A DNA stretch of 64,000 bases from Ehretia macrophylla. Taxonomy: Eukaryota; Streptophyta; Magnoliopsida; Boraginales; Ehretiaceae. Of this stretch, positions 46,947 through 58,599 are shown piece after piece; the stretch's first letter is position 1; each line of letters begins with the position of its first letter. Location of the stretch: contig CM075777.1 in NCBI GenBank assembly GCA_037974665.1, positions 14,717,001-14,781,000 of the forward strand. The letters are read 5' to 3'. The notes below the pieces were generated by a model, which saw nothing but the letters and a program-made list of their open reading frames with translations, was not told the DNA's origin and searched no databases. Made by a program: the position numbers and the translations under genes.

Positions 46947-46957
46947 ACTTATATGGC
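46947..46957 (-). promoter_or_regulatory. candidate TATA box of AKR2
   Basis: Minus strand CCATATAAGT, about 107-116 bp upstream of the ATG at 46841, at the same place as in AKR1. It lies within the conserved block ACATTGCCATATAAGTCTCT that is repeated at 48243-48262. Confidence 0.5.
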
Positions 46958-47011
46958 AATGTCGTAGGTTGGACATGGGTGGGTAGCATGTGAAAAGGTC
47001 AAAGGTAAACG

Positions 47012-47015
<4 letters not shown>
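46958..47015 (-). promoter_or_regulatory. AKR2 proximal promoter block
   Basis: Plus-strand reading GTCGTAGGTTGGACATGGG, then GGGTAGCATGTGAA, then GGTCAAAGG. The same block lies near 8.99-9.05, 48.26, 56.48, 57.53 and 59.15 kb. It is interrupted by an (AT)n tract at 47016-47051. Confidence 0.55.

Positions 47016-47051
<36 letters not shown>
47016..47051. repeat. (AT)n microsatellite in the AKR2 promoter
   Basis: About 18 AT units, about 175-210 bp upstream of the AKR2 ATG, between two conserved parts of the promoter block. Confidence 0.9.
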
Positions 47052-47054
<3 letters not shown>

Positions 47055-48180
47055 GTTTTAATAACTTGGGAGGAAAATTACGAAAACCAATGGTTGTCTT
47101 TGTTGTCATGCCTTATTAATTTATCATTTGGTAGTATTATTAGCTGATACAATTGTTTTCTTAACTATAATTGTTTTGGAAGCGTATACTTTAATTTGGC
47201 TTCTTTTTTTTATCAAAATAATAAAGTTGACGTCCTTAAAAGTTTTTGGAGTGACACGTGACTTATTATTGTCAATAATTATAAATTTAAAATTTAAATT
47301 TATAATCTCTTATTATAAGTATTACGGGACCTTTAATTGATTTATACACATGCTATAACCATTGTAATTTTGAAGTGCTTCCAATTTAGTCTTTGTCATA
47401 GTGCTCGTCATAAAAGAAAAAAAAAATTATATGATATTTCAGAAGCTGATAGCACTTGATTATTTTTGTAAGTAATTGAAAATGAAAAGGGGGAATATAC
47501 ATAGAAGGGGCATTTCAAGAAGTTTGTTATTCTGCAAAATGGTTAGAGTTTCTTGGCTAATCAATTTGAAAAATCTCAAATAAGAAATATGGTATTTTAA
47601 TTTGTAATCGACGAAGTATATTATTTTAGAATGTGAACAAAGGGGGTAGTTAAGAGCAACAATAGCTTTGATTTTATTTTTACGTACTAACTATTAATCT
47701 TAACAAATTAAATGTGTGAAGAAAAAGAAATTGACAAAAGATCATTTATCCATATGGAGGAACTTCTATGTAGTTGTTTAATATCATGATTTAGCACTCT
47801 TGATTGTAACCTACAGCATTGAACATTCTAGAAATTTAGTAGATTTAGACAAAGACCCATGAAAGTAGGATCTTAACGAAACATATTATTATAATTTACA
47901 AATTTGAAAGGTGCCAGCCAACTTTGAATGCCAATTTTTTATGAAGTCTAAGATAATGATCTAACATATGAAAATTTCAATAATCAAAGAAAGTTGACAT
48001 GATATCTTGAAGGCGGATAGCACTTGCATTATTTCTGTTGTCATTGAAAATGGTAAAAGGAAAACTTAGAAATGTCATTTTATCTAGCTTATTATTCTGC
48101 AAAATGTGAGAAAATGATTCGTCTCTAACAACAAATATTGGTGGTTAGCACTAGATTATTATTATTTCTTTTTTTTGGTG
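47052..48180 (-). other. AKR2 distal 5' flank, internally repeated
   Basis: No gene. 47420-47700 and 47970-48110 both contain the GATATTTCAGAAGCTGATAG / TCATTTTA ... TTATTCTGCAAAATG module also seen at 9970 and 59.6 kb, so the flank has been tandemly duplicated. Confidence 0.6.
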
Positions 48181-48323
48181 GAAAGGACAGAAATGAAGAA
48201 GGAAGGGAAGCAGAGTTGAAAAAGTTGTGATACTGCCTGTAAGAGACTTATATGGCAATGTCATAGGTTGGTGGACATGGATGGGTAGTATGTGAACAAG
48301 TCAAAGGTAAATTGTGTTGTTTA
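48181..48323 (-). promoter_or_regulatory. orphan copy of the AKR promoter block
   Basis: GAGACTTATATGGCAATGTC, then ATAGGTTGGTGGACATGGATG, then GTATGTGAACAAGTCAAAGG, as upstream of AKR2 but with no exon 1 beside it. The TATA-like element is kept. The block continues at 49077 beyond an insertion. Confidence 0.6.
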
Positions 48324-49061
48324 GGGTGGGAAATGGATAGGATTTAAACCTGAATTTGATGGATATTCAATTCAATTATAAATTTATTTATGAAATTAAT
48401 AGAGTATTTGTTAGGCTTGATTTTTATAAGTGATTAACGTCGAATAGTCCGATAGGATTTGATAGTAGCAATTAAAACAAACCAAAATTATTAATTAAGT
48501 AATAAAAAAATTCTACATTTATATATGTATACTTATAACATAATGTTATTTCGTATTGTTTGATGGAAGTATGATAACTTCCTAATAGAATGATTTTGTT
48601 AAATGCTTCAATCATGTTTAGATTGATTTAAGCTTATTTACAGACAAAAAACAAGTAATTTATTATTTTTAGTTTTATTGAGATTCGTCGTTTATTTATG
48701 GATAAATATTGGACAATGTTGTTTGTTTTGGATTTTATCATCTAATTCTTTTATTAAATTTTTTTATTTTATTTTAAGTCTTCTTAACATTTAAAGTTTA
48801 TTTTTCTAGTTTAAATATTAAATTTGTATTCATTTTAATTGCTTTTATAAATACTTTTTTGGATATTCTTAAAAAAATAAAATAATTTTTTTATTTATAA
48901 ATGGGTCGAGTCTGATACCCGCAGGTTTCTAATTATTTTTTGAGTTCATGTTTGGTAAGTAAAACTTAAACCCATCGGGTTTCTGCTATTAGTTTAGAAA
49001 AAAATAATTCAAACAGGTTCGGGTTCAAGTTTATAGATTTTAGTGGGTATCTGACCCATGG
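48324..49061. mobile_element. probable non-autonomous element in an AKR promoter block
   Basis: The promoter block at 56.5 kb runs CAAATGGTTTTGTTGCG without a break, while here about 740 bp of AT-rich sequence interrupt it. The inserted sequence begins GGGTGGGAAATGGATAGG and ends ATCTGACCCATGG, with Gly/Pro-codon-like GGGT repeats at both ends. Flanks are similar (GTTGTTTA against ATTGTTAG), which could be a decayed 8-bp duplication as in hAT elements. The family is not settled. Confidence 0.5.
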
Positions 49062-49190
49062 TTATTGTTAGTTTTGTTGCGTATTGGCTTACGTCGCCAA
49101 AACATGGGAGGAAGATTACGGAAGGTTGTCTGAATTTTGATGTACTAGTTTGAATTTTGATGTACTAGTTTAATACATCCGCCATGTTAT
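49062..49190 (-). promoter_or_regulatory. continuation of the orphan AKR promoter block
   Basis: GTTGCGTATTGGCTTACGTC (49077-49096) followed by AAACATGGGAGGAAGATTACG. It ends with a direct repeat of TTGAATTTTGATGTACTAGT (about 49133-49173), then the Transposase_28-like unit begins. Confidence 0.5.
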
Positions 49191-49481
49191 ATTATTCTCT
49201 GACAAAGTCGCGTCGTTTGGATTTCCTGAGATGACTGTTTATGCCTATACATAGCCGAGTGGCAACTCAAAACACACTTTTGCTTACATTTGCCTTTGCT
49301 CAAAGAATTTTCCTCTTTGCCCAAGCAGTCAGCTCATTCCACTCAGCTCGAAAAACCCTGCTTCCTCAATCAGCTCATTCTATTTAGCTCAGGAACACTT
49401 GTGTATTATCTCTCATCAATTAGGTATGTTCCTATCCCCTTTCCCTTAGATTTCAACCTTTCTATCCTTTTCTTTCTTATA

Positions 49482-50322
49482 ATGGCGAGGTCAGGCACGA
49501 AATCCGATTCTCAAGTTTGCTCGATTTACACTTATGGAGGCGTAGAAGAGTACAGCTTAAAGGCTATGCCTTTAACAAGGCCTGATGCTGAGGAAAGTAG
49601 TGAAAGGAAGGATGAGGGAGAAATGTCAGAAAGTGCGAATGAAGGATCTGAAAGAGAGGGTGATGAGACCGAATGTGAGGGCCAAGAAATGGAGCACCTC
49701 GAATGTTTCTCAGATGTAGGCGAGATTGAAGAGGCTAATGGATCCCCCTTGGACAAGTTAGAGGGGCTAGAGATTCTTATGCAGCCGATTACGAATCTGT
49801 TCCCGCCACTCAGGTCTTCCTCAAGCCAAAAAAATCCTCCCAACAGGGTATAACTCAGGCATTGCAACTTCCTTTCAGCTCTAAAACTGCCACTAGTGGA
49901 GAGCATACCACGTCCTTAAGGGGCAAGAAGCTATTCGCTTACTACAAATGGGTTTGCAAGGAGAAGGTTTCTGAGGCCAATGAGAGATTGAGGAAAGGTG
50001 CATTCTCTCACGATTTTAGGATAAGGGCACCGAGGCCAGAGAAAGTGACTTGCTGCATGGGTACTGGCAAGGTCACATTTTATGATGCAACTTTCAAATT
50101 CACACAATTGCCTTTGCCTTCCTTCATATCAGATATCATCAACTACTTTTAGATCAGCCCGGGGCATATACTTCCTAATGGTTGGGTTATAATGGTGGCA
50201 TTCTATGTGTATGCAAAGAATAAGGGGGTGAACCTGACCTGTACCTTGTTCAAGAAATGCTTCATAGCCAAACCTGCCCCCAGATGGCGCAAAACTGTTA
50301 AGGTGGTTAACTTGTCAGTTTG
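49482..50322 (+). pseudogene. Transposase_28-like ("putative gypsy type transposon") ORF, broken
   Basis: Starts MARSGTKSDSQV at 49482. An acidic, Ser/Glu-rich part (EESSERKDEGEMSESANEG) leads to GSPLDKLEGLEI. A frame change near 49785, then KKLFAYYKWVCKEKVSEANE and a domain resembling Pfam Transposase_28 (LPLPSFISDIINYF, a TAG stop at about 50150, then SPGHILPNGWVIMVAFYVYAKN). The family is found in plant gypsy-type retroelements; its role is unknown. The upstream sequence (49200-49480), including CGTCGTTTGGATTTCC and a TATA-like CCTATACATAG, matches 63418-63700 upstream of the second copy at 63702. Here it is not beside a recognisable LTR, so it is a stray fragment. Confidence 0.65.
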
Positions 50323-50857
50323 AGCTCAAACCTACAAAACAAAGGAAAGGAACCACGGGAATTGTGACTCGGGGACTTCCTCTGACGATCAAGTCAGTTA
50401 AATGGTCCGAGCTAAAATGTTTGTGAATAAGTAGAGAGAAAGTAAGCAATAAATGAGTTACCTTGATTAGTTTATTGAATGAGCTATTTATACTAATGAT
50501 ATTCATGCCTTAAGTATGCCTTGGTGATTTAACTCTTTCATTTTGAGGTCATACCACGGGTCCCACTTATGAACCAAGGGATTATCCATTGGGTTATCGA
50601 ACCAGTTCGGGTCAAATTAACGGGTCGAGTCTATACCCATATCAAGCTTATTGTTTATTCTTGGCTCTCGTGGATTAATCAAGCTCAATGTTTGATTATT
50701 ATACACGAGTATCTTGAGCACCTTGCTTATCTATCTTTGCTTATATTATTTTTTCCTGTAATGACAAGGGATGCTAAGTCAGAAATTAAAAAGTTATTTT
50801 TGGAGATTTGTCACCCCTATTTTATTTTTTCACTAGCATAAAGAATTGGATTAAGAG
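50323..50857. other. unclassified repeat-like intergenic sequence
   Basis: Contains TTTGAGCTCAAAC and GTGACTCGGGGACTTCC-like stretches that look like transposon sequence in reverse orientation. No domain and no boundaries could be fixed. Confidence 0.3.
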
Positions 50858-53800
50858 CAGGGCGGAGGTAGGGGCCAGGGAGGGCGGGGCCAACCAAAAA
50901 AAAAAAAACTTAATGTATATTTTTTTGAAAAATATATTTGGCCCCCCAATAAATATTATAAAAGTTGTTAAAGTTTACAATATATGAATTAGCTTGGTGG
51001 TTAGTCATAAAAATGTTTATATGATTAACGCGAGTTTGAATCACCAAGGCTACATGTATTTTTTTTTTTTGCTAGCAGCCAGTTGTACGTTGGTGAAAGA
51101 AAAAAAAAAGAGGCTAGGGAAGTGCCACGTGGGCACTTCCTTTGCCAATTGCCTTGCCGGGAAACAAAGTTAAAAGCTGTGTTGGTGTTGCACTTTAAAA
51201 AAAAAAAAAAAAAAAAAACTATCATCATCTTCATCTTCTTCTCAAAATCTCTCTATAAATCTCAACTTTATTACACAATATCTTTCTGCAAATATCAAGT
51301 TAAAAGGTATACCCTGACTATTGTATCTTTTTTTTTAAACAAAACTATCATCTTTTTTTTTTTTTATAACAAAACTATGTGTGTAACTTGTAAGTGATAC
51401 TTGGGTAACATGGACCGTAGAGCTTGGCTTGTGTTCCTGTTGTATGTTTTAGCCCCCAACCGTTTTCATCATCAATTAAAAAAATTGAAAAGATTGTTAA
51501 TTGATTATAAGAAGGTTGTTATGCTTTAAAAAAAAAAGTGATACTTGGGTATGTAAAGGAATGAGACAAGACTAAGTTGTAGTTTGTGCAAGAGCTTTTG
51601 TGTATCTTTCTCATTACCATAACACAAATATATAGTACAACAGAGATAAAAAGTAATGAATATTTGAATACAATAGCATATCCAATAAACTAGGAGAATG
51701 GAGAGAGCGAGCAGCTGTTACAAAAAATAAGCATAGCACAACAGAAGAGGTAACACGTGCTTGAGTGGACTATGGCTAGCGAGTTGTCTCAATAGTATGT
51801 GTGTATTAGTGTATATATATTTTTTGAGCTACTCTATTCTTTTTTAGCTTAAGACTAAATCTGCCACTCAACTTAGCAAAAAAAAAATAGTGTATATATA
51901 TGTATGGAGTATGCAGGCCTAGAAAAAAAAAGCTTATGACTGCTTTTAAACGTTTTTTAGAAGAATTTGTATACTTTTATAAACTTGTGTTTAGTGTTGC
52001 ATTGATCACTTTTGGTTTCTTGTATTTATGTCTACCAAACGTTAGTTGAGATTTGAGAGACCTTGTGACATTAAGCTTTGGGCATTTTCTAACTAAGTTT
52101 AGCTTTTTAGGGGTTGCTATGTTGACAAAAAAGGAATTAAAAATTAAGTAGAGGAGAATATCCAAATTCGTTTTTGACTTGTGAAGGAATTGTAGAGTTT
52201 ATTTTTTGGGGGTTTGAATTGTAGTTCAATTTAATGTGGTTAGACAATCAATTGTCTAATCCTATTATTAATGCCTAAGAACAACAAGATAGGTGAACGC
52301 GTGAAAGAACCAAACTTGATGGTCAACCATATATTAAAATTGCGTAGACAAAACGTAATGAAGATGGAGTCATAAAGAGCTAATAATACAAAAAGTGAAT
52401 GAAGAAATATGCTATACATAAACTTTATTTGTGATTATATAATGTACTACTTGAGATGATTTTACTTAATAGAAGAATTCGATAGAAACATAAAAGGAAA
52501 GAAACTTTCATTGGGTTCCTTTCTTCTTTGGTAGTTGCACAAGACAATTTCCCTTTTTTGGTTTGTTCTTTGCTTTTCATTTGTTTGCGCATCTCTTTGC
52601 TATCTTGGTGCAATTAGGAAAAATGGTCTAATGCAGTAATAAATGTTATACATGACAGGTTATTAATTATTTCCTGACAGGATCAAATTCTGTAAGTATC
52701 TATGGCTTATTTCATATGATCATAATTATGTTTACTCTGTCTTTACTATTATGCAACTATTACTTGGAAATTATGGCTTATTATAAGTATTTATGGCTTA
52801 TTCAGGTCAAAATATGAGTAAGTCAAAAATAATTTATTCTTTCTTTAAAAGAAAATAAAATATTATTGACTCAGAGCTTGGAGAACAATCTTCTGTATCT
52901 GATAGTAATACAAATGTGATTCTAGAACTTCCAACAAAATTTCAAAGGACTGAAAAAGAGACAATTGATATGAGTTCTTTAGTGCGTGACCCGGGTTTAC
53001 GCCCTCGAATTTGTGAGTATCCAGAGGATCAAAAAGATAAAATTTGTAGAGCATATATTCAATTTGGTCCATATCATCATATTCAATCACATTATCCATA
53101 TTCTGGACAAGAGAGTCATCCACGTCGATTTCAAGCTTAATGGTTTAAAACATTTCCTTGGTTGGAGTATTCACTTGCAAAAGATGTTGTATTTTTTTTC
53201 TTTGCTACATTTTTGCAAAAGAATCAAATGAAAAATCTGGATCATATGTATTCACTGCTAAGGTATTTAAAAATTGGAAGAAAGTAAATAGCGGAAAAGA
53301 TTGTGCTTTTTTATCTCATATAGGGAAGGATAGAAATTTAGTTCATAATTTAGCTGTTAAATATTGTGAGAATTTGAAGAACTAGTCTTCTCATATTGAA
53401 AAGGTGATGCAGAGGCAAACTTCACAAATTTTGAATAATCGTTTACGCCTTAAAGCTTCCATAGATGTTGTTCGATACCTAACATTTCAAGGATGTGCTT
53501 TTAGAAGGCATGATGAAAGTTCAGATTCAATAAACCAAGGTAACTTTCTTGAAATGATAAAAGTGTTAGCATCTTACAATGAGCAAGTGCATGGAGTTGT
53601 TTTGGATAATGCTCCAGAAAATGCTAAGTACACATCACATTTTATTCAAAAAGAAATTTTATCAGTTTTGACTAGAAATGTGCAAAACAATATTCGTAAA
53701 GAGATTGGTGAAGCGATTTTTTTTTAATTGTTGATGAAGCTCAAGATAAATCTAAGAGAGAGCAAATGGCTCTTGTTATAAGATTTGTTGATAAGGAATG

Positions 53801-55402
53801 ATTCATAAGAGAGATTTTTGGACTTGATTCATGTGAAAGACACAAAAGCATTAACTCTAAAAAGAGAAATTTCTTGTGCATTATCTCATCATAACCTCAA
53901 TATTCTTAATATCCGTGGTCAAAGGTATGATGGAGCTAGTAATACGCGTGGAGAATGGAATGGGTTGCAAGCTTTATTTCTTAAAGATTGTCCTTATGCT
54001 TATTATGTGCATTGTTTTGCTCATCATTTATAACTAGCTCTAGTTGCTGCATTTAGAGAAGTTTCTGATATACATACTTTTTTTGAAAACTTGAGTTTCA
54101 TTGTTAACATCGTGGGGTCTTCTTCCAAGCGCAATGATGAATTACAAGCTGCCCAAATAATTGAAAATGCACGTTTAATTGAACGTGGTGAAATTAATAC
54201 TGGTAGAGGGGTCAATTAGATAGGAACTTTGCAACGCCCTGGAGATACTAGATGGAGTTCACATTTTAATTCAATTTGTAGTTTGATAAAAATATTTGAC
54301 GCCACTTCTGTAGTTCTCCAGAATATAGCTATTGAAGGGTTTAACTACTCTCAATGTGGATATGCTACTTGTGCTATTAAGCTATTGATGTCATTTGATT
54401 TTGTATTGATCTTGCATGTGATGAAAGAAATTATGGGGATCACAAACGTGCTTTGCCAAGTTCTGTAACAAAAATCTCAAGACATTTTAAATGCAATACA
54501 TATGGTTTCTAATACAAAATTATTACTGCAAAGGTTGAGAGATGTTGGTTGAGAAACTCTTATAGAGAATGTGACATCTTTTTGTTCTCATCGAAATATT
54601 CAAGTTCTTGATATGAATGCTTCTTACTCCGACATACTCCGATCTCGTCGTTGAAAGGATATTATAACAATTGAGCATCATTATCGGGTAGACATATTTA
54701 CAGCTACTATAGATCAACAATTACAAGGGTTAAACAACAAATTTAATGAGCAAGCAACTGAGCTTCTCACTCTTTGCATAGCTTTGGATCCTAAAGATGG
54801 TTATAAGTCATTTGCAGTAGATGATATAAGCAAACTTGTGAAAAAATTTATTTTTCTAACTTCTCTAAACAGGAGATGAATCATTTAAATTATGAATTGC
54901 AGCATTATGAGCTTGATGTGCCTAATCATTCTGACTTGAAAATTTTGACTAGCATAGCAGATCTGTGTAGAGGATTAGTAGAAACTGGAAAATCAAAAGT
55001 TTATCATTTAGTGGAAAGGTTGATACGGTTGATTTTAACTATTCTTGTCTCGACAGCAACTACAAAATGAGCTTTTTCTACTATGAAAGTTATCAAAACA
55101 AGGCTTCGAAATCGAATGGAGGATGAATTTCTCAAAGATAACTTAATTATCTATATAGAAAAAGAAATTGCCAAAGATGTTACTGTGGATACAATAATTG
55201 ATGAGTTTTATTCTATGAAGGAAAGACGAGCTCAACTTTATTGACTGAACAGGTAAAGATTACTTTGTATATCTTACGTTATTTTTGATAAATAATATTT
55301 TTTTATATCTATTTATGTCTAAAAATTTAATATCATGAATCTTTTAATAAATTGAATTAGAATCTCGGCCTCCCTAGTATTAATTTTCTGGCTCCGCCCC
55401 TA
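50858..55402 (+). mobile_element. hAT transposon, TTF-type/ZMYM1-like, decayed, 4.5 kb
   Basis: Ends CAGGGCGGAGGTAGGGG and TCTGGCTCCGCCCCTA are imperfect inverted repeats. Flanking 8-mers ATTAAGAG (50850-50857) and ATTGAGAG (55403-55410) match at 7 of 8 positions, as expected for an old hAT target duplication. Inside is a plus-strand transposase remnant with TTF-type zinc finger, DUF4371-like and hAT dimerisation parts. The first 1.9 kb is non-coding and may hold smaller insertions. Confidence 0.82.
52814..55244 (+). pseudogene. hAT transposase (TTF-type zinc finger with hAT dimerisation domain), broken
   Basis: Start MSKSKIIYSFFKR at 52814. Recognisable parts in order: TTF-type region (DPGLRPRICEYPEDQKD, then WFKTFPWLEYS in another frame); DUF4371/RNase H-like core (FRRHDESSDSINQGNFLEM, NIRKEIGEAIFFLIVDEA, RGQRYDGASNTRGEWNG, YVHCFAHHL); RPGDTRWSSHFNSI; and the C-terminal hAT dimerisation part (AFSTMKVIKTRLRNRMEDEF, then a stop after RRAQLY). 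At least ten stops or frame changes interrupt it, so no active transposase can be made. Confidence 0.88.
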
Positions 55403-56460
55403 ATTGAGAGATGATCTAGCATTGACATTTTAACATTTGGATTGGGTTTATAGAATTGACACTTAAAACATTCTCGAAAAGAGGATTAGTAAGTATCTGA
55501 GATTTCAAGATATCACATTAAAGAAGTTGAAGATACGTTTATGAAAAGAAAGAAGAAAGTCAATTCTTTTGGGGTAATCCGGGTAAATTTTATATTTAAT
55601 TAATTTAAATTATGCCTCCTTCAAACGATATTATGTATCCTAAAATTTAATATCTCAAGTGTCATTAAAACATATAGGGCTACTTGTTACAGTCAATAGG
55701 TAGAAAATTCTTCCACGTGATCTCCTATTTACCCTTCACATTGAACTTTGACATTTCAGAATTCTGTTATGAAAACTCGGCAGGAGAAAATAAAATAAAA
55801 TAAAAGAAGAGCCAACTATTGAAGAGTGGGAGAGAATCACTTGTATTATGTTTGATATCTCAAAACAGAACATATTGTTAAAAGTACGACATTGAAATAA
55901 ATTATGATAATTGACAAATTCTCAAGGTGGCAACTTTGAATGGCAAATTTATATTAAGTCAAAGATCAATGATGATCTAACGTAAATTTTAAATAACCAC
56001 AGAAAGTTGACATAATACTCTAGAATTGAAAGAAAGTTGACATGATATTTCTAGAAGTGAATAGCATTGACTTGACTATTTTAAATAAGGGTTAACACTT
56101 ATTTTGGCTTTCTATTTTTAACTTGAGTGATAAAATAGTTTTTTGTTTTTAAAAATGATATATTGATAAATAGTCTTTTATTTTTAAAAGTGATATATTT
56201 CAGACTTTTATATTTTATCCAAGTGATACTATTAATCTTTTTTTAGTGATTTTGTTAAAAAATTAATAGAAAACATATACATAATTAACATATTTTTCTT
56301 ATTTTTTCACAGGTAAGTTTTCCGTTAATTTTTAAATTAAATTACTAAAAAAGACTCAAATAAAAAATAAAAACTGAAATATATTATTTTTAAAAATAAA
56401 AAATCACTTTATTAATCAAGTAAAAAATAGAAGATCAAAATAGATATTAACCCTTTAAAT
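55403..56460. other. AKR flank-derived spacer, no gene
   Basis: AT-rich. Short copies of the GTTGACATGATATT module occur near 55995-56060. A short fold-back made of TATTTTTAAAAATGATATATT-like sequence and its complement lies at about 56100-56440. No ORF of interest. Confidence 0.45.
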
Positions 56461-56580
56461 AACCACGTGTATGCCAATCTCGTAGATTGGGAGGCCATGG
56501 ATAGGTAGTATGTGAACAAAGTCAAAGGCAAATGGTTTTGTTGCGTATTGGCTTACGTAGCAACCAAATGTCCACATTTT
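56461..56580 (-). promoter_or_regulatory. orphan copy of the AKR promoter block
   Basis: GGAGGCCATGGATAGGTAGT, GTGAACAAAGTCAAAGGC, then TTGCGTATTGGCTTACGTAG and AAATGTCCACATTT, uninterrupted and in the same orientation as at AKR1 and AKR2. No AKR exon follows. Confidence 0.6.
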
Positions 56581-57051
56581 AGCCAAAAAAAAAAAGTTCA
56601 TATTTTAACTTGGTAAAAATTAAAATAACTGATTATTGTCATGTTATTATGTGTTAGCAATTAATCAATTGTTAATATTGTCGTACATATTATTGATTTT
56701 TCCATCATTCTCATTTTAAAAACCTATCTTTTAACATTATATCTTTGACTAAGAAAAAAAAGTTGGCATGGTATTTCAAAAGTGAATAACAGTTGATTAG
56801 TTGTACTGTAATTAAAAATGAATAAGAAAACGCATTTATGCAGTTTAGGAAAAATATTTAGTCTAACAATTAGATCACGAGAGAGTGTGGAATCGTTAAT
56901 ATCGCAGTCTGGTTGGTTAATTGAAAAGCGACATATATATATATATATATATTGTATGTAAAGTCTACGATGATGATCTAACATATGAAAATTTTAAATA
57001 ACCAAAGAAAGTTGACATGATATTTTGGAAATGGATAACATTTGATTAGTT
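56581..57051 (-). other. repeated AKR 5' flank modules
   Basis: Two copies of the module GTTGGCATGGTATTTCAAAA or GTTGACATGATATTTTGG ... GTGGATAACA-type lie at about 56760-56850 and 57005-57050, with a short (TA)n tract at 56934-56952 between them. Confidence 0.5.
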
Positions 57052-57463
57052 GGCTCTGTTTGGTCTAATTATGAAATTTTAATTTTTAAGTTGTAAAGTT
57101 TTTAGTAATAAAGTTTTGGTAAGAAGTGTTATTTAAAAAAACTGTTGACTATTTGGGTTATGTTGGACAATATTGAACTTTTAAAAAATTTAAAGGCAAT
57201 GTTGGATGTAAAAATATAAAGGGGTATATTTAAAAAGAAAAAAGAAAATAGCTTCAAAGAAAATAGCTTTCCGTATTATGTAAAAATAGTTTTGCAAAAA
57301 TCTATTTTGAAAAACTCTAATTTTGGAACTTCTTATTTTTCAGTTTTTTTTATCTTCAACTTTTATCTAAAAGTACTTTTAAAAATTGATTAGACAAATT
57401 AGCCTAAACTTTTAAACTTACAAAAAATATTTTAAAGTATCAAAAAGTTAGGCCAAATATAAC
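57052..57463. mobile_element. Tourist-like MITE, copy 2
   Basis: Starts GGCTCTGTTTGG and ends with a decayed GGCCAAATATAAC. Its left half aligns with the reverse complement of the right half of the MITE at 10412-10789 (for example TTGAACTTTTAAAAAATTT and AAAATATAAAGGGGTATATT). It sits inside a repeated AKR flank module. The target duplication is not clear. Confidence 0.75.
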
Positions 57464-58580
57464 TTAAACAACCAAAGAAAGCTGACATGATATGCCAATG
57501 TTATTGGGAAAAAAAAAAAGGAGAGAGAGGCGAATATCATAGGTTGGTGGACATGGATGGTTAGTCTGTGAACAAGTCGAAGGTAAAATGGGTTTGTTGC
57601 CTATTGATTTTTTCACCTTTTTTATTTTAGAAATGTATTTTTTAGCTTTAAATCTTTGACCAAGAAAAAAGTTGGCATGGTATTTCGAAAGTGGATAACA
57701 GTTGATTATTTGTAGTGTAATTGAAATGAAAAGGAAAACACATTGAAATGTCATTTTATGTAGTTAAGAAAAAATATTTAGTTTGGCAATTGGATCGTGC
57801 AACTGTGAGAAGAGGTGGATCCCGAAATCTATGTGGGTCTCACTTCATATTAAGGTCGCACAATGTGGTTGGTTGATCGAGGAGGAGCGACACATAATAT
57901 TGAGAGTAGGACATTAAAATAAATTATGATAATTGACAAATTCGCAAGGTGTCAACTTTTTTTTTTTTTTTTTTTGGGAATCAAGGGGTACACTACAGTG
58001 TCAGAGCCAGTAACCGAGATTTGGAAAAAATTATTTATAAATAAAATTTTCTATGAAGACTATGCAATTTTCTTATATTTTCATCTTTATCGGATAAAAT
58101 CACTGTCTAATTGTTCGTTTGATAAAAACTATGAAGTTTTCCTATATTTTTCCTTTTCAATCTCTTCATTTCTCTCTTTATTTTCTCCTGTTTTTTATTT
58201 CTCTTTGTTCATTCAACAAAACATCATTTTTTTTTGCTTTGTATTTTTTGGTTTTAATAAAAAGAATCCAACCCGCATTGATTGGTCAGAAAGAAAAAAT
58301 GTAATGAGAAAAATAGGATATCCAAATTCGATTAATATAACTTGTTGTTGAAATCAAATCATATATCTGTTGATATTTTGATAATCTCCATTTATCAATC
58401 TTTTATAAACCTTTCTAATTTAAATAAGATGACAAATTTTTAAATCTCCCGAACCAATCATTTGTCTTATTTTGGCTAGTTTAAACATAGCGAAAGCTAC
58501 ACCCATGCTGGTGCCGTTTCTAGTAAAAGAAAAAATATAAAAGAATCTCAAATTTTAAGGGGATGCACGGGCACCCCTAA
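57464..58580 (-). other. AKR promoter block and flank module copies, no gene
   Basis: 57535-57610 is another copy of the promoter block (CATAGGTTGGTGGACATGGA, GTGAACAAGTCGAAGG). 57660-57770 is a flank module. A T run at 57958-57975 and AT-rich sequence follow. The plus-strand ORF of 141 codons at 57926-58351 is Phe/Ser-rich low complexity and is not accepted as a gene. Confidence 0.45.
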
Positions 58581-58599
58581 GCCTAATGTGGCTCTGCTA

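Noticed and set aside
57926-58351. 141-codon ORF with hydrophobic stretches
   Set aside because: Phe/Ser/Ile content simply reflects AT-rich DNA; no start context, relatives or domain visible.
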